A DNA stretch of 64,000 nucleotides from Candidatus Gastranaerophilales bacterium (GCA_016280955.1 JAEEHV010000043.1:1-64000), one strand, 5' to 3'; positions 49,787 through 59,257 are shown, counted from the stretch's first letter. The notes: generated from the sequence alone by a model not told the origin. A program made the numbers and translations.

Positions 49787-52736
49787 AATTCTTTTTCAAT
49801 ACGATTCCGTTCATTTTACAAAATGACATAAGAACATTTAATTCGTCTTTAATTATTTTTGCAAGATGCTGATGCTCTGCTACTATCGGAACACTCTTGC
49901 TTGACTGAAACATCTTTAATGCCTGTTTTATATATACACCACGCATTGTAGATTTTGGCAATGCCAATTCCTGATAATATTTTGCATAAGCCAGATAATC
50001 TTTTACCAAAAGTTCCTGCATATCATATTTTTTAGCCATTGAGATAGATTTTTCAATATACACTTTTGCTGATTCAAAGTCTTGTTTTGCAATATATATT
50101 TCACCGATTAATTTATTAAACAAAGTAATAAAATAATAATTATTTATGTTCGGACTCTGTGCAATATCCAGAGCCTTTGCCGCAATATCCAATGAAAACT
50201 GCGTTCCTTTTGTAACAAGTTTTATACCGGCTATCAAATACCAGGACATTAAAACACCTGTAGCAATCTTTTCTTTTGCAAAATAACCGACCTGTTCGTC
50301 AAGAATTTCCAATGCTTTTTTATTTTCATTTTTATCTTTTAAAATTTTGGCGAGCAGAGTTTTTAGTATATTTTTCGTAAAATTATCATTTGCATTGTTT
50401 GCATAAGCAACAACATTGAATAAATCAGAGGTTAAATTGTCATATTCGTTTTTACTGAATTTGTTTAATACATCAATAAAATTCCACCTTGATATAATAT
50501 CCGCATCCATACTGTAAAGTGAAAATTCTTTCAGCACATCGCCAAGTATTTTTTCTGATACATTTATATCGCCTTTTACGGTATTTGCAAATGCGAGAGC
50601 CAAATGAACTTTGCAAAGAATCTTGTTATCAGTCATCTTATTTCTTTCAATAATGCTGAAAATCTGATTAATAACCTCAAACATTTTATTGTCACCCTGG
50701 AAAGTCAGTGCCTCAGCCAAATCAAAATATAAATCAAGCCAAATATCAAACAAATTATCCGCATCTATAACCGGCTGGTTTTTACCCTTTATAAGATACT
50801 TTTGTATAACCGGAAGTGTGTCATTTTCAACTGTTACGATTGCCTGACCGTAATTACCCAGACAAACAAGCGGTCTTACCGTTCGTGATTTAACCAAAGC
50901 TCTTTCCAGCTCCATTTCTTCAGGGATTTTTGCAAGTACACTTTCCGCACACTCAATCGCACCCCAATAATTTCCTTTTTTCATAGAAACCGAAGCAAGA
51001 TAACCCAGCAAATCAATATGCTCATATTCCTCGTTTTCATCCAACATCATTATAGCATTTTGCAAATACTCAAAAGATGCATCATAATCAATTGGTTCCA
51101 GTAATTTTCCTACCCTTGTGTATATATTTTTCTTTATTTTCTGGAACATAGGACTTGTCTTTTTCTCTATGAGCTTTAATGCCTGCTTCTGAGATATAAT
51201 ATACAAACTGATATCTCCAATATAAGAAGCCTGTTTCATTAGCATTGTCCAGATATTAAAAGACTGGTCATTATTATTAAGTTTCTGAACAATATATCCT
51301 AAAAGAGCAATCGAAGATTGTCTGTATCTGTTGATAATTTCATAAAGCCTGTTAATTATTTCTTCAAAATCATCATCATTTTTTACAATAGCAACTATCG
51401 TTTTCCAAATTGTCTGACTTTTAAATTCAAAAGCAAGATTATTAATCTGATTTATATAACCTCTGCTGACAAGAACTTCAAGGATACGTTCAAATTCCTG
51501 ATGAGAATTGTCATCAAAGTTTTCAAGCATTGCAGGATAAAATTTTGAACCTAAAACAGACATTGCACAAAGCACTCTGTAGGCATATACATCTTCCTGC
51601 CGCAAAATTTTCAGCCTGGTTTCTATCATAGACTCCACAGAATCATAAAAAGAATGCTTGAGCCCCAAACGTTTTATATCCTTGTATAACATTACCATTT
51701 GCTCAACAATAGCAGGATTGCCGGCCGCAATTTTTGTAATGAGTTTAACATAATCATCACTAATATCTACATCCCTGAACTGAGAAACCAAAGCTTTTAT
51801 CTGATTATCAGTAAATGGTGCAATTACCAAATCTGTATAATTTGCTTCAGATAACAAAGGAGAAGATACCAAACCCATGCCGGGTTTTGTATCTCTGGAA
51901 AGTATTATAAATTTACATCTCTGCAAAACATAATCATCACTCAGCAAATTATTTAAAAAGTCCAAAGACATTCCGTCAATATTCTCAAAACTGTCTATTA
52001 CAAATATTGTTTTGATTTTTTCAACAATTGTTAAAACAACTTTTTTCAGTATGACAAACATTTTTGCTTTATTTTTGTATATGTTTTCATACTTATCAAC
52101 ATTTTCAGGATAAAGAAAATTCAGCAGATCAAGAATTTCATCATTTGAAAGATTAGGAAAATCTTGTTTAAAAAATTTCATTGAATTTTTTTTAAGCTGC
52201 AAAGTATCCGGACAAAAATTATTTATATTGAAAAAAGTAAGAAATAAATCCTGAAAATATCCGAATGGAGAAAGCTGTGATACTTGTGTACAATTTCCGA
52301 TGAGCCAAACGAGCTTTGCATTTTTCAAATCGTTCATTACATAGCGGACAATGAGGTTTTTTCCTGAACCGCTGTCACCGCATAAAGTTATTACATTTGT
52401 ATCAACATCTTTTATTGAATCAATCAGTGAGGATTTAACTTTCTGCTGGGAATGTGCATCTGCAGAATATTCAAGCATATTAGCTTTGCGTCTGGCAGTA
52501 TTTTCAATTTCAGCAAATTCCAGACCGCATTTTCTGCAAAATTTTGCATCCGGAAAATTGGCTGCACCACAATCCGAACAAATTCTCAACAGCACTTTAT
52601 GACAATTTGAACATTCAACAGAATTTATAGGATTAACAAAACCACAGTCTTTACAAACAGAAGCAACCTTGGTTCCGCATTTCGTACACCTTAAAGCATT
52701 ATCATCAACCTTTGTTTTACATTTGGGACAAATCAT
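49779..52736 (-). CDS. STAND/AAA_16-type ATPase with three N-terminal zinc ribbons and C-terminal TPR-like repeats
   Basis: CPKCKTKVDDNALRCTKC, CKDCGFVNPINSVECSNC, CSDCGAANFPDAKFCRKC; Walker A GDSGSGKN; Walker B-like TIFVIDSFENID; long helical-repeat C-terminus. Confidence 0.82.
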   Translation of the reverse strand: MICPKCKTKVDDNALRCTKCGTKVASVCKDCGFVNPINSVECSNCHKVLLRICSDCGAANFPDAKFCRKCGLEFAEIENTARRKANMLEYSADAHSQQKVKSSLIDSIKDVDTNVITLCGDSGSGKNLIVRYVMNDLKNAKLVWLIGNCTQVSQLSPFGYFQDLFLTFFNINNFCPDTLQLKKNSMKFFKQDFPNLSNDEILDLLNFLYPENVDKYENIYKNKAKMFVILKKVVLTIVEKIKTIFVIDSFENIDGMSLDFLNNLLSDDYVLQRCKFIILSRDTKPGMGLVSSPLLSEANYTDLVIAPFTDNQIKALVSQFRDVDISDDYVKLITKIAAGNPAIVEQMVMLYKDIKRLGLKHSFYDSVESMIETRLKILRQEDVYAYRVLCAMSVLGSKFYPAMLENFDDNSHQEFERILEVLVSRGYINQINNLAFEFKSQTIWKTIVAIVKNDDDFEEIINRLYEIINRYRQSSIALLGYIVQKLNNNDQSFNIWTMLMKQASYIGDISLYIISQKQALKLIEKKTSPMFQKIKKNIYTRVGKLLEPIDYDASFEYLQNAIMMLDENEEYEHIDLLGYLASVSMKKGNYWGAIECAESVLAKIPEEMELERALVKSRTVRPLVCLGNYGQAIVTVENDTLPVIQKYLIKGKNQPVIDADNLFDIWLDLYFDLAEALTFQGDNKMFEVINQIFSIIERNKMTDNKILCKVHLALAFANTVKGDINVSEKILGDVLKEFSLYSMDADIISRWNFIDVLNKFSKNEYDNLTSDLFNVVAYANNANDNFTKNILKTLLAKILKDKNENKKALEILDEQVGYFAKEKIATGVLMSWYLIAGIKLVTKGTQFSLDIAAKALDIAQSPNINNYYFITLFNKLIGEIYIAKQDFESAKVYIEKSISMAKKYDMQELLVKDYLAYAKYYQELALPKSTMRGVYIKQALKMFQSSKSVPIVAEHQHLAKIIKDELNVLMSFCKMNGIVLKKNSN

Positions 52737-52748
52737 GCAGTTAACCCT

Positions 52749-54800
52749 TTAGAATACATCCACCAACAAATTCAATGCAGACAGTACATCCGCTTTTTCC
52801 ATACCTAATTCTTTTGATATATCGTCAAGCGACATATTTTTCTTATATTTTAATTCAAAAATATTTAATATATTTAACTCAGCATGCTCTTTATGTAAAT
52901 CAAGAATTTTTTCTGATAAACAGCTCTGTTCAATATCATTATCAAATTTTTCTTTTGTTTCATAAGCAAAAACAGAATAATTAAGTGGCTTGAAGTGTTC
53001 TTCAGTTTCATGCGGCACCGTTTCTGCTGCAACAGGAATATCATCACTAACAAGTCCGATTACTTCTTCTGTACTGTGTCTGAAAGCCGGTTCAGAAGTA
53101 TTTTCAATCAAAGCCGAATCATCACTCGGTTCATAAGGAATCTCATCACTACTTGAATTAGCATGACCGATTGAGAAATCATCCTCTGTTTCGCTTAATT
53201 CTATATCACCGTCTTCCATTAACATTTCATCATTTTCAGCAGGAAAACCCAATTCCAATTCATCACTGTCAGTTTCCAACATATCATCTTCAGATACTTG
53301 CGGATGAATATCAAAATCTTCATTTTCATTAAAGACATCACCGCTAAATTCCTGCTCTTCCTGAATTGTTTCATCTTCGGTTAATTCATCTGTTTGAACT
53401 TCAAATAATTCTTCATTACCGGTTTCTTCAGAAAGTTCTGCCCCAAATTCATCATCTTCACTTGAATCAGAAACCATTTCTTCAGTATCGCTTTGCTCTG
53501 TACCCTCTGATACAATATCTTCCTCTTTATCATTATCAGCTTCAGTTTCCAAAGAATCATCTTCTTCTGCAAGCTCTGATAATACATCGTCAGAATCATC
53601 CAATGTATTTGAATTATATTCTACATCCTCTGTTTCTTCCGGGATCGAAACTACAACATCTTCGTTCTGTTCGGAAATATCCGAATTATCATCAAAGCTG
53701 AATGATTCCATCATATCGCTGTTATCATCCTGTAAATCAGAACTTTGTTCAGGAACTGCATCACCTAAATCAACCGCATCCATATCAGCAGAAATAACCG
53801 GTTCGTATTCTGTTGTTACAGTTTCCGAATCCTCAGCATCCGTAAATTCAACTTCATCCATCAAAGTACCATTAACCTCTGATTCAAAAGTTTCCTGAAC
53901 ATCATCCGTCAAATCAAAAGAATCCATTGTTGTTTCATCTGTATCAAGATATACATCTTTTTCTTCTTCAGATATAACTGTGTCTGAATCCTGAAGTTCT
54001 ACAACATCTTCTGTAATTTCAGTTTCTGTTTCCTCAAAAGAATCATTAATTTCTGAACTACCATCTGTATCAAGTAAAGAGCCTTCATTGGAAACTTCCC
54101 CAATATCGAACTCAGATATTTCATCAGCTATGGGTTCGGAATCGGATTCACTTAAAGCAAAATCATCCTCACCATCAGGCTGAGCACTATCTGTTGCAAC
54201 CTCATTTTCAACAGAAACTTCTTCTTCGGGTAATAATATTTCTTCTTTTTCTGCTTCAAGAATTTCGGTATCCGTAGTATCTTCCTGCTCAGATATAGAA
54301 TCCGAAGCTATTGAGTTTATCATATTATCGACATAAACTGAATTTGCTCTTTCTATTTCTATTTTTTCTTCTGTGTTATTATTTGTAACCACAGCTTCTT
54401 TTACTTCTTCAGTACCGGATGTTAAATCAAAAACATGAGGTGATGTAATTTTCGGTCCCCCGATATTAATGCCACTCCCAAAATCATTGTCTTCAGAAGT
54501 TTTTATGCTTTGCGGCGGCAATTCTTTAGGTGTTTCATCATTGAGTGCTGTTGCTACTGTCGGAGATGCAGTTGCTCTTTTAATATTATGCTTCTTGGAT
54601 ATTGTAATAATAGATGTTAAAACAATTTTATCTAAATACTTTTCAATAACCGACTCATTTTGTATCGAGTTTATTATAATTTCGGCATGTGAATAAACAT
54701 CGTCAATAATCTCCTCAACTATTGATTCACAGCCCGGAAATTTTCTGTTACTTTTTACTAATCGTTCTATCAAATTGTAATATTTGTTATTCGTATCCAT
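52749..54800 (-). CDS. Acidic low-complexity protein with C-terminal sigma-region-4-like HTH
   Basis: About 500 aa Asp/Glu/Ser-rich; C-term ELNILNIFELKYKKNMSLDDISKELGMEKADVLSALNLLVDVF. Confidence 0.7.
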   Translation of the reverse strand: MDTNNKYYNLIERLVKSNRKFPGCESIVEEIIDDVYSHAEIIINSIQNESVIEKYLDKIVLTSIITISKKHNIKRATASPTVATALNDETPKELPPQSIKTSEDNDFGSGINIGGPKITSPHVFDLTSGTEEVKEAVVTNNNTEEKIEIERANSVYVDNMINSIASDSISEQEDTTDTEILEAEKEEILLPEEEVSVENEVATDSAQPDGEDDFALSESDSEPIADEISEFDIGEVSNEGSLLDTDGSSEINDSFEETETEITEDVVELQDSDTVISEEEKDVYLDTDETTMDSFDLTDDVQETFESEVNGTLMDEVEFTDAEDSETVTTEYEPVISADMDAVDLGDAVPEQSSDLQDDNSDMMESFSFDDNSDISEQNEDVVVSIPEETEDVEYNSNTLDDSDDVLSELAEEDDSLETEADNDKEEDIVSEGTEQSDTEEMVSDSSEDDEFGAELSEETGNEELFEVQTDELTEDETIQEEQEFSGDVFNENEDFDIHPQVSEDDMLETDSDELELGFPAENDEMLMEDGDIELSETEDDFSIGHANSSSDEIPYEPSDDSALIENTSEPAFRHSTEEVIGLVSDDIPVAAETVPHETEEHFKPLNYSVFAYETKEKFDNDIEQSCLSEKILDLHKEHAELNILNIFELKYKKNMSLDDISKELGMEKADVLSALNLLVDVF

Positions 54801-54817
54801 TAAAACTCTCTTCTATA

Positions 54818-56476
54818 TTATAAATGTATTATCAATACCGGATTACCTTTAAGCTTTGCAAAAGAATCCGTGTTTACACTCAAGTTCATGTTTAATGCAG
54901 ATTTAACCGTTTCAATAATCACATTGTCAACAATTTTTTCACCACTGGAAGCTTGAATTCCTACAAATACAAACTTACCTGATGTCGGGTCAAAAGAAAT
55001 CTCTACTGCAATTCTGTTAGATATTGGCGGCTTATTTAACAACAGCAAATCAGTCTTAAGATTTAGCTGAATAACCTTTCCAAGTTTAACCAAATACCTC
55101 TTTGCAGCAGTATTTGAAACATATCCGGAAGGTACTTCCCAATCAACTTTAAGATTTGAAACCAAAACGGAAGCATCTAAATTACGTTCTATTGCAGGTA
55201 TTGCGACCGAATTACCCATTTCTTTATTCGCTTGAACTGTTTTATTTTCGACAGTTTCGACAGGCATTGCAACTTCTTTTTCCGCCGCAGCACCTGCTTT
55301 GTTATTTGCGTTTTGAGAAGAGTCATAATCATCTGTTATTTCTGACTCCTGAACGGTTTCAATTTCTTCAGGAAGTGGTGACTGAGAGTTGTTATACCAC
55401 CAAAATACACCTGCTCCAATACCGGCAACTGCAAGTAAAAATACTATTAACCCGATTATACCGACAGCTTTTGATTGACCGGAAGCTGAAGAAGAACCGT
55501 CTTTATTAAACAGAGTATCGATTTGTTCAGAATTTTCTTCATCTTCATATATTGAAGTTTCGGATTGTTCCTGACCGTCAGCATTATAATTTGGAGTTGT
55601 TTCCGTCATATACTCAAGGTCGTTTAACAAACTGCTGTCAGAATCTTGTGTTTCAGCATCACCTTTTCCGTCAGCAGAACCCTCATCAAGTGCATCATAC
55701 AAACCATCTATATCATCATTTAAATCAGTTCCCTCAGCAGCAGAATCCTGTGATTCAGAATTTGAACTTTCCGCATCGTTATCCGGCATAACCTGTGCAT
55801 CTTCAGCAGGTTCGTCGACTTGCGGCAGATTTACGGATATCATATTGTATAATGATTTTGCTTTTATAATTTTGTGCAGTTTTTCTCTGGCAGATTTTGA
55901 ATTTAACAATTCTGCTATAACCTGATATTTATCATCATATTTACCGTCTGCAAATTCAAATAAAATTTCATCATTTATGCCGTTATCTTCTTCCTCATAA
56001 TTTATATAAGGGCTGATATTATCAAAAGAAACAAGTTCTTTTTCGTTTACATGATAAAATCCGTTATCACTTTGTGAATGTCTGACGTTGTTTGGACGTA
56101 TAAAGCCTGTAACCGATGCAGATGTGAGTTCCGGCGATATTTTGACAAACATATATGCAAGCGGTTTTAGCCCTTTTTCAAAATGAATTTGCGGCACACC
56201 AATCTCTTCGCTTGTAAAATAGATACGAACATCCACATAACAACCGTTTATATATAAATCGGTAACCTCTGCATCATCAAGTAGATACAAAAATTTGTAT
56301 ATTCCGGATTTATCATCGGCAGTAAACTCGGAAGATTGAAAATATTTTGCAGCAACTTTTACTGCAAGAGCATTTGCCACAGCCTTATTTTTCAATTCCG
56401 TATTATCTATAGAGTCACACAACTCTTGAACAGCATCCAAATCAGCTTGATTTATAGTTATTAAGTCCGTATTCAC
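54818..56476 (-). CDS. DUF1822-like N-terminal domain, acidic linker, single TM and TonB-C-like C-terminal domain
   Basis: N-term ..NALAVKVAAKYFQSSEF...VTDLYINGCYVDVRIYFTSEEIGVPQIHFEKGLKPLAYMFVKISPELTSASVTGFIRP; TM VGIIGLIVFLLAVAGIGAGVFWW; C-term VEISFDPTSGKFVFVGIQASSGEKIVDNVIIETVKSAL..LKGNPVLIIHL. Confidence 0.65.
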   Translation of the reverse strand: MNTDLITINQADLDAVQELCDSIDNTELKNKAVANALAVKVAAKYFQSSEFTADDKSGIYKFLYLLDDAEVTDLYINGCYVDVRIYFTSEEIGVPQIHFEKGLKPLAYMFVKISPELTSASVTGFIRPNNVRHSQSDNGFYHVNEKELVSFDNISPYINYEEEDNGINDEILFEFADGKYDDKYQVIAELLNSKSAREKLHKIIKAKSLYNMISVNLPQVDEPAEDAQVMPDNDAESSNSESQDSAAEGTDLNDDIDGLYDALDEGSADGKGDAETQDSDSSLLNDLEYMTETTPNYNADGQEQSETSIYEDEENSEQIDTLFNKDGSSSASGQSKAVGIIGLIVFLLAVAGIGAGVFWWYNNSQSPLPEEIETVQESEITDDYDSSQNANNKAGAAAEKEVAMPVETVENKTVQANKEMGNSVAIPAIERNLDASVLVSNLKVDWEVPSGYVSNTAAKRYLVKLGKVIQLNLKTDLLLLNKPPISNRIAVEISFDPTSGKFVFVGIQASSGEKIVDNVIIETVKSALNMNLSVNTDSFAKLKGNPVLIIHL

Positions 56477-56672
56477 CTAACACTCTCCCATACCTTTCCC
56501 AATCATAGCACAATATGTCAAAAAAATCTACAAGAGCATAATATTTACTAAATACAAACTTAGTTTTGACAAAAACAAATCGATTATTAAACTATATAGA
56601 GGATGTTAATAAAATCCCGTTAAAGATTTTTAAATTAATTCCGTAAGAAACAGTGAAAGGATAATTTTAACA

Positions 56673-57323
56673 ATGTTTTCATCCATGCTGCAAAATTTAT
56701 TGGCATCATCAGGGCAGACAAATGCCATGCAAAGAGCTGTACAAATGAATCAGTACATAAATAAATACTCTGATAACTGGGTTCCTGTAACAAATAACAC
56801 ACCGGCAAAAGAAACTGCTTCCGTACAGTCATTTGATAAAGTCCTAAAAAACAGTGCCTCGGTAAAATTTGGTGATTTAATAACCAAACCCTCAACAAAG
56901 GTCAGTGCAAATATATATTCCGCACAGGCAAACAATGTGTCACCCGCAAAACAAAAAATTCTTAATATTATATCTGACACATGCAAAAGACACGGTGTAG
57001 ACGAAAAATTGGTAAAAGCTCTTGTAAAACAGGAATCTGGTTTTAATCCGAATGCAAAATCTAAAGTCGGCGCAATGGGACTTATGCAACTCATGCCGGG
57101 CACGGCAAGAGGGCTTGGTGTTACAAACCCGATGGATCCTGAACAAAATGTTGAAGGCGGTGTTAAATATCTCAAATCCATGCTAAATAAATATAACGGT
57201 AATATAATACTTGCCCTTGCGGCATATAATGCAGGTCCCAATGCAGTAGATAAATATGACGGGGTTCCGCCATATAAAGAAACTCAAAATTATGTCAAGT
57301 CAATTCTGGCATCATATCTGTAA
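56673..57323 (+). CDS. Lytic transglycosylase (SLT domain)
   Basis: [86 protein letters not shown]. Confidence 0.96.
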   Translation: MFSSMLQNLLASSGQTNAMQRAVQMNQYINKYSDNWVPVTNNTPAKETASVQSFDKVLKNSASVKFGDLITKPSTKVSANIYSAQANNVSPAKQKILNIISDTCKRHGVDEKLVKALVKQESGFNPNAKSKVGAMGLMQLMPGTARGLGVTNPMDPEQNVEGGVKYLKSMLNKYNGNIILALAAYNAGPNAVDKYDGVPPYKETQNYVKSILASYL

Positions 57324-57341
57324 ATAAGCAATTTTAATATT

Positions 57342-57376
57342 AAAAAACCACCCTTGTTCAATCGGGTGGTTTTTTA
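57342..57376 (+). terminator. Intrinsic terminator after the SLT gene
   Basis: AAAAAACCACCCttgttcaatcGGGTGGTTTTTT. Confidence 0.9.
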
Positions 57377-57472
57377 AATGCAAAAAAAAAGCACATACCG
57401 TGCTTTACTAATATATTTTAGAGAAAGAGAGAAATATAAATCTTTTTATACTTTATTAATAACTGACAAAAC

Positions 57473-57598
57473 TTATGAATTAATCATTCTGTCCAGTTCA
57501 TAAACTTTTAATACGATAGTATCAAGCTGCTCTTTAAACCATAAAGCAAACATGCCTACCTGTTCGCGAAAGCTGTAACATCCCGGCCACATATACAT
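57473..57598 (-). CDS. 41-aa small protein of unknown function (below the ORF-track length cut-off)
   Basis: MYMWPGCYSFREQVGMFALWFKEQLDTIVLKVYELDRMINS; strong SD AGAAAGGAG (as in the flagellin gene) upstream; preceded by a sigma-28-type promoter. Confidence 0.75.
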   Translation of the reverse strand: MYMWPGCYSFREQVGMFALWFKEQLDTIVLKVYELDRMINS

Positions 57599-57636
57599 AA
57601 TTTGTACTCCTTTCTGTTAACCTTCTTACAATTTCT

Positions 57637-57663
57637 ATATCGGCATAATTTTCAAAAACTTTA
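57637..57663 (-). promoter_or_regulatory. Sigma-28 (FliA)-type promoter
   Basis: On the minus strand TAAAGTTT-N11(TTGAAAATTAT)-GCCGATAT: 15/16 to TAAAGTTT-N11-GCCGATAA. Confidence 0.85.
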
Positions 57664-57769
57664 ATTAAAAACCGCATTTTGTTACAAAAATTTACAAATT
57701 ATTTAAAAACAGCCAATTAAAAAAAGTAAAAAGACTTTATTATTTAGTTGTTGAACTGTCGGCTCCTGT

Positions 57770-58156
57770 TTATGCCGCAAATATATTTTTGAGATTCTTG
57801 TCAATTACGTAGTCACATAATTCACCTGTGTAAGAATCTTCTTCATCGCCGTCTTTGTTGGAAGTAAAATCATCCCACAGTTCGCCCAAAACATATTTCT
57901 TTTTCTTATCCTCAGCACGGCTTCTGAGATAATTCATTGTTTCTCTGAGTGAATTGTGCAAACTAATCTGAGCTGAAGTACTAAAAATAACAAAAGCAGA
58001 AGATGCCGGGTAATTTTTTGCTGCAAAGACAGTACCTGAAGAAGCTTCTTCAGCTTTTTCCGTATTCACAGCATTTGTCCGGAGAGTACTTTTTGCCATA
58101 CTTTCCGAAAATTCACGATTTTGAAAACCCATTGATGTTGATACATTGATACCCAT
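57770..58156 (-). CDS. Hypothetical 128-aa protein, predicted FliA regulon member
   Basis: MGINVSTSMGFQNREFSESMAKSTLRTNAVN...; downstream of an exact sigma-28 consensus promoter. Confidence 0.75.
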   Translation of the reverse strand: MGINVSTSMGFQNREFSESMAKSTLRTNAVNTEKAEEASSGTVFAAKNYPASSAFVIFSTSAQISLHNSLRETMNYLRSRAEDKKKKYVLGELWDDFTSNKDGDEEDSYTGELCDYVIDKNLKNIFAA

Positions 58157-58245
58157 AGTCAGATCCCTTTTCGTGCGGCATCCCTATTACCGCTTCCTTT
58201 TTAATTTTCCGGCTCCTTGTCGCTTTGTTTTCCCTTGTACTATTG

Positions 58246-58272
58246 TTATCGGCACATTTACCCAAAACTTTA
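58246..58272 (-). promoter_or_regulatory. Sigma-28 (FliA)-type promoter
   Basis: On the minus strand TAAAGTTT-N11(TGGGTAAATGT)-GCCGATAA: 16/16 match with the exact 11-nt spacer. Confidence 0.93.
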
Positions 58273-58381
58273 ATTTTTATAACATTTTTCTTAAAAATTG
58301 TTACAAATCTTTACATTACAGCTGATAGTATGTTTTAAGGCGATATTTATAGTATTATTAAGAAAGAATTGGGAGGATTTA

Positions 58382-59197
58382 ATGTCGGTTGTTTTGGAGC
58401 AAAAGCAGGGATTAATTGCAGGAGATGGTCTTTTACCGGTAAAGATGGCTCAGTATGCAAAAGAAAACGGATTTGATGTTGTTGCAATTTCATTATCTGA
58501 TGATAACTGCAAACAATTAAAGAAATTCTGCTCAAAGGTTTATTCTTTTTGTCCGGGAGAAGCTCTCAAAATTGAACAGACACTAAAGGAAGAAAACATT
58601 AAGCAGTTAACGTTTTTAGGTAAAGTCAGTAAAACAATAATACTTAAACGTCCCAAATTTGATTCAAAGGCTGTTGATTTTATTAAGAAAGCCGTAAGGT
58701 TAAACGATGACAAAGTTATGCTCATGCTTATTGAAGAGCTTGAAAATATCGGAATTACAATTTTAGATCAAACATTATTTATAAAAAATCTTATGATTCC
58801 TTCAGGCATACTTGGCAAAGTACAACCGACACAAGAGCAGGTGGATGATGTTAATTACGGATACTGGCTTGCAAAAGAGACAGGGAAGCTTGATATCGGA
58901 CAATCTGTTGTAATTAAAGATAAAATGATAATGGCTGTTGAAGCAATTGAAGGTACGGATAATTGTATCAAAAGAGGATGCAAAATAGCCAAAAAGAATT
59001 CGCGTATTATAAAAGTTGCAAAACCGTCACAGGATAAAAGATTTGATATTCCTGCAATAGGGCTGAAAACATTAAAAACAATGCATAAATATAAAGCTGA
59101 TTTAATTGCTGTTGAAGCCGGCGAAACAATCATTGTTGACAAAGAAGATGTTATAAAATACGCAGATAAGCATGGCATTGTCGTTATGGCAGTGTAA
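58382..59197 (+). CDS. lpxI: UDP-2,3-diacylglucosamine diphosphatase LpxI
   Basis: GLIAGDGLLPVKMAQYAKENGFDVVAISL...MAVEAIEGTDNCIKRG...GLKTLKTMHKYKADLIAVEAGETIIVDKE; followed by lpxB. Start set to MSVVLEQ. Confidence 0.92.
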   Translation: MSVVLEQKQGLIAGDGLLPVKMAQYAKENGFDVVAISLSDDNCKQLKKFCSKVYSFCPGEALKIEQTLKEENIKQLTFLGKVSKTIILKRPKFDSKAVDFIKKAVRLNDDKVMLMLIEELENIGITILDQTLFIKNLMIPSGILGKVQPTQEQVDDVNYGYWLAKETGKLDIGQSVVIKDKMIMAVEAIEGTDNCIKRGCKIAKKNSRIIKVAKPSQDKRFDIPAIGLKTLKTMHKYKADLIAVEAGETIIVDKEDVIKYADKHGIVVMAV

Positions 59198-59257
59198 TCC
59201 TGATGGTTCATTATCAATAATCTGCGACAGAGGTCTTAATTATACTTGAGAGGAGTT

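Noticed and set aside
53366-55791. Plus-strand ORFs 53366..53701, 55156..55509, 55552..55791
   Set aside because: Antisense readings of Asp/Glu/Ser codons giving Leu/Gln/His/Tyr-rich nonsense; the coding strand is clearly minus.
58157-58240. c-di-GMP (GEMM) or other known riboswitch in the sigma-28 leader
   Set aside because: Lacks the conserved ACGCAAAGCC and GGTAGGTAGC-like blocks; kept only as a possible unclassified structured leader.
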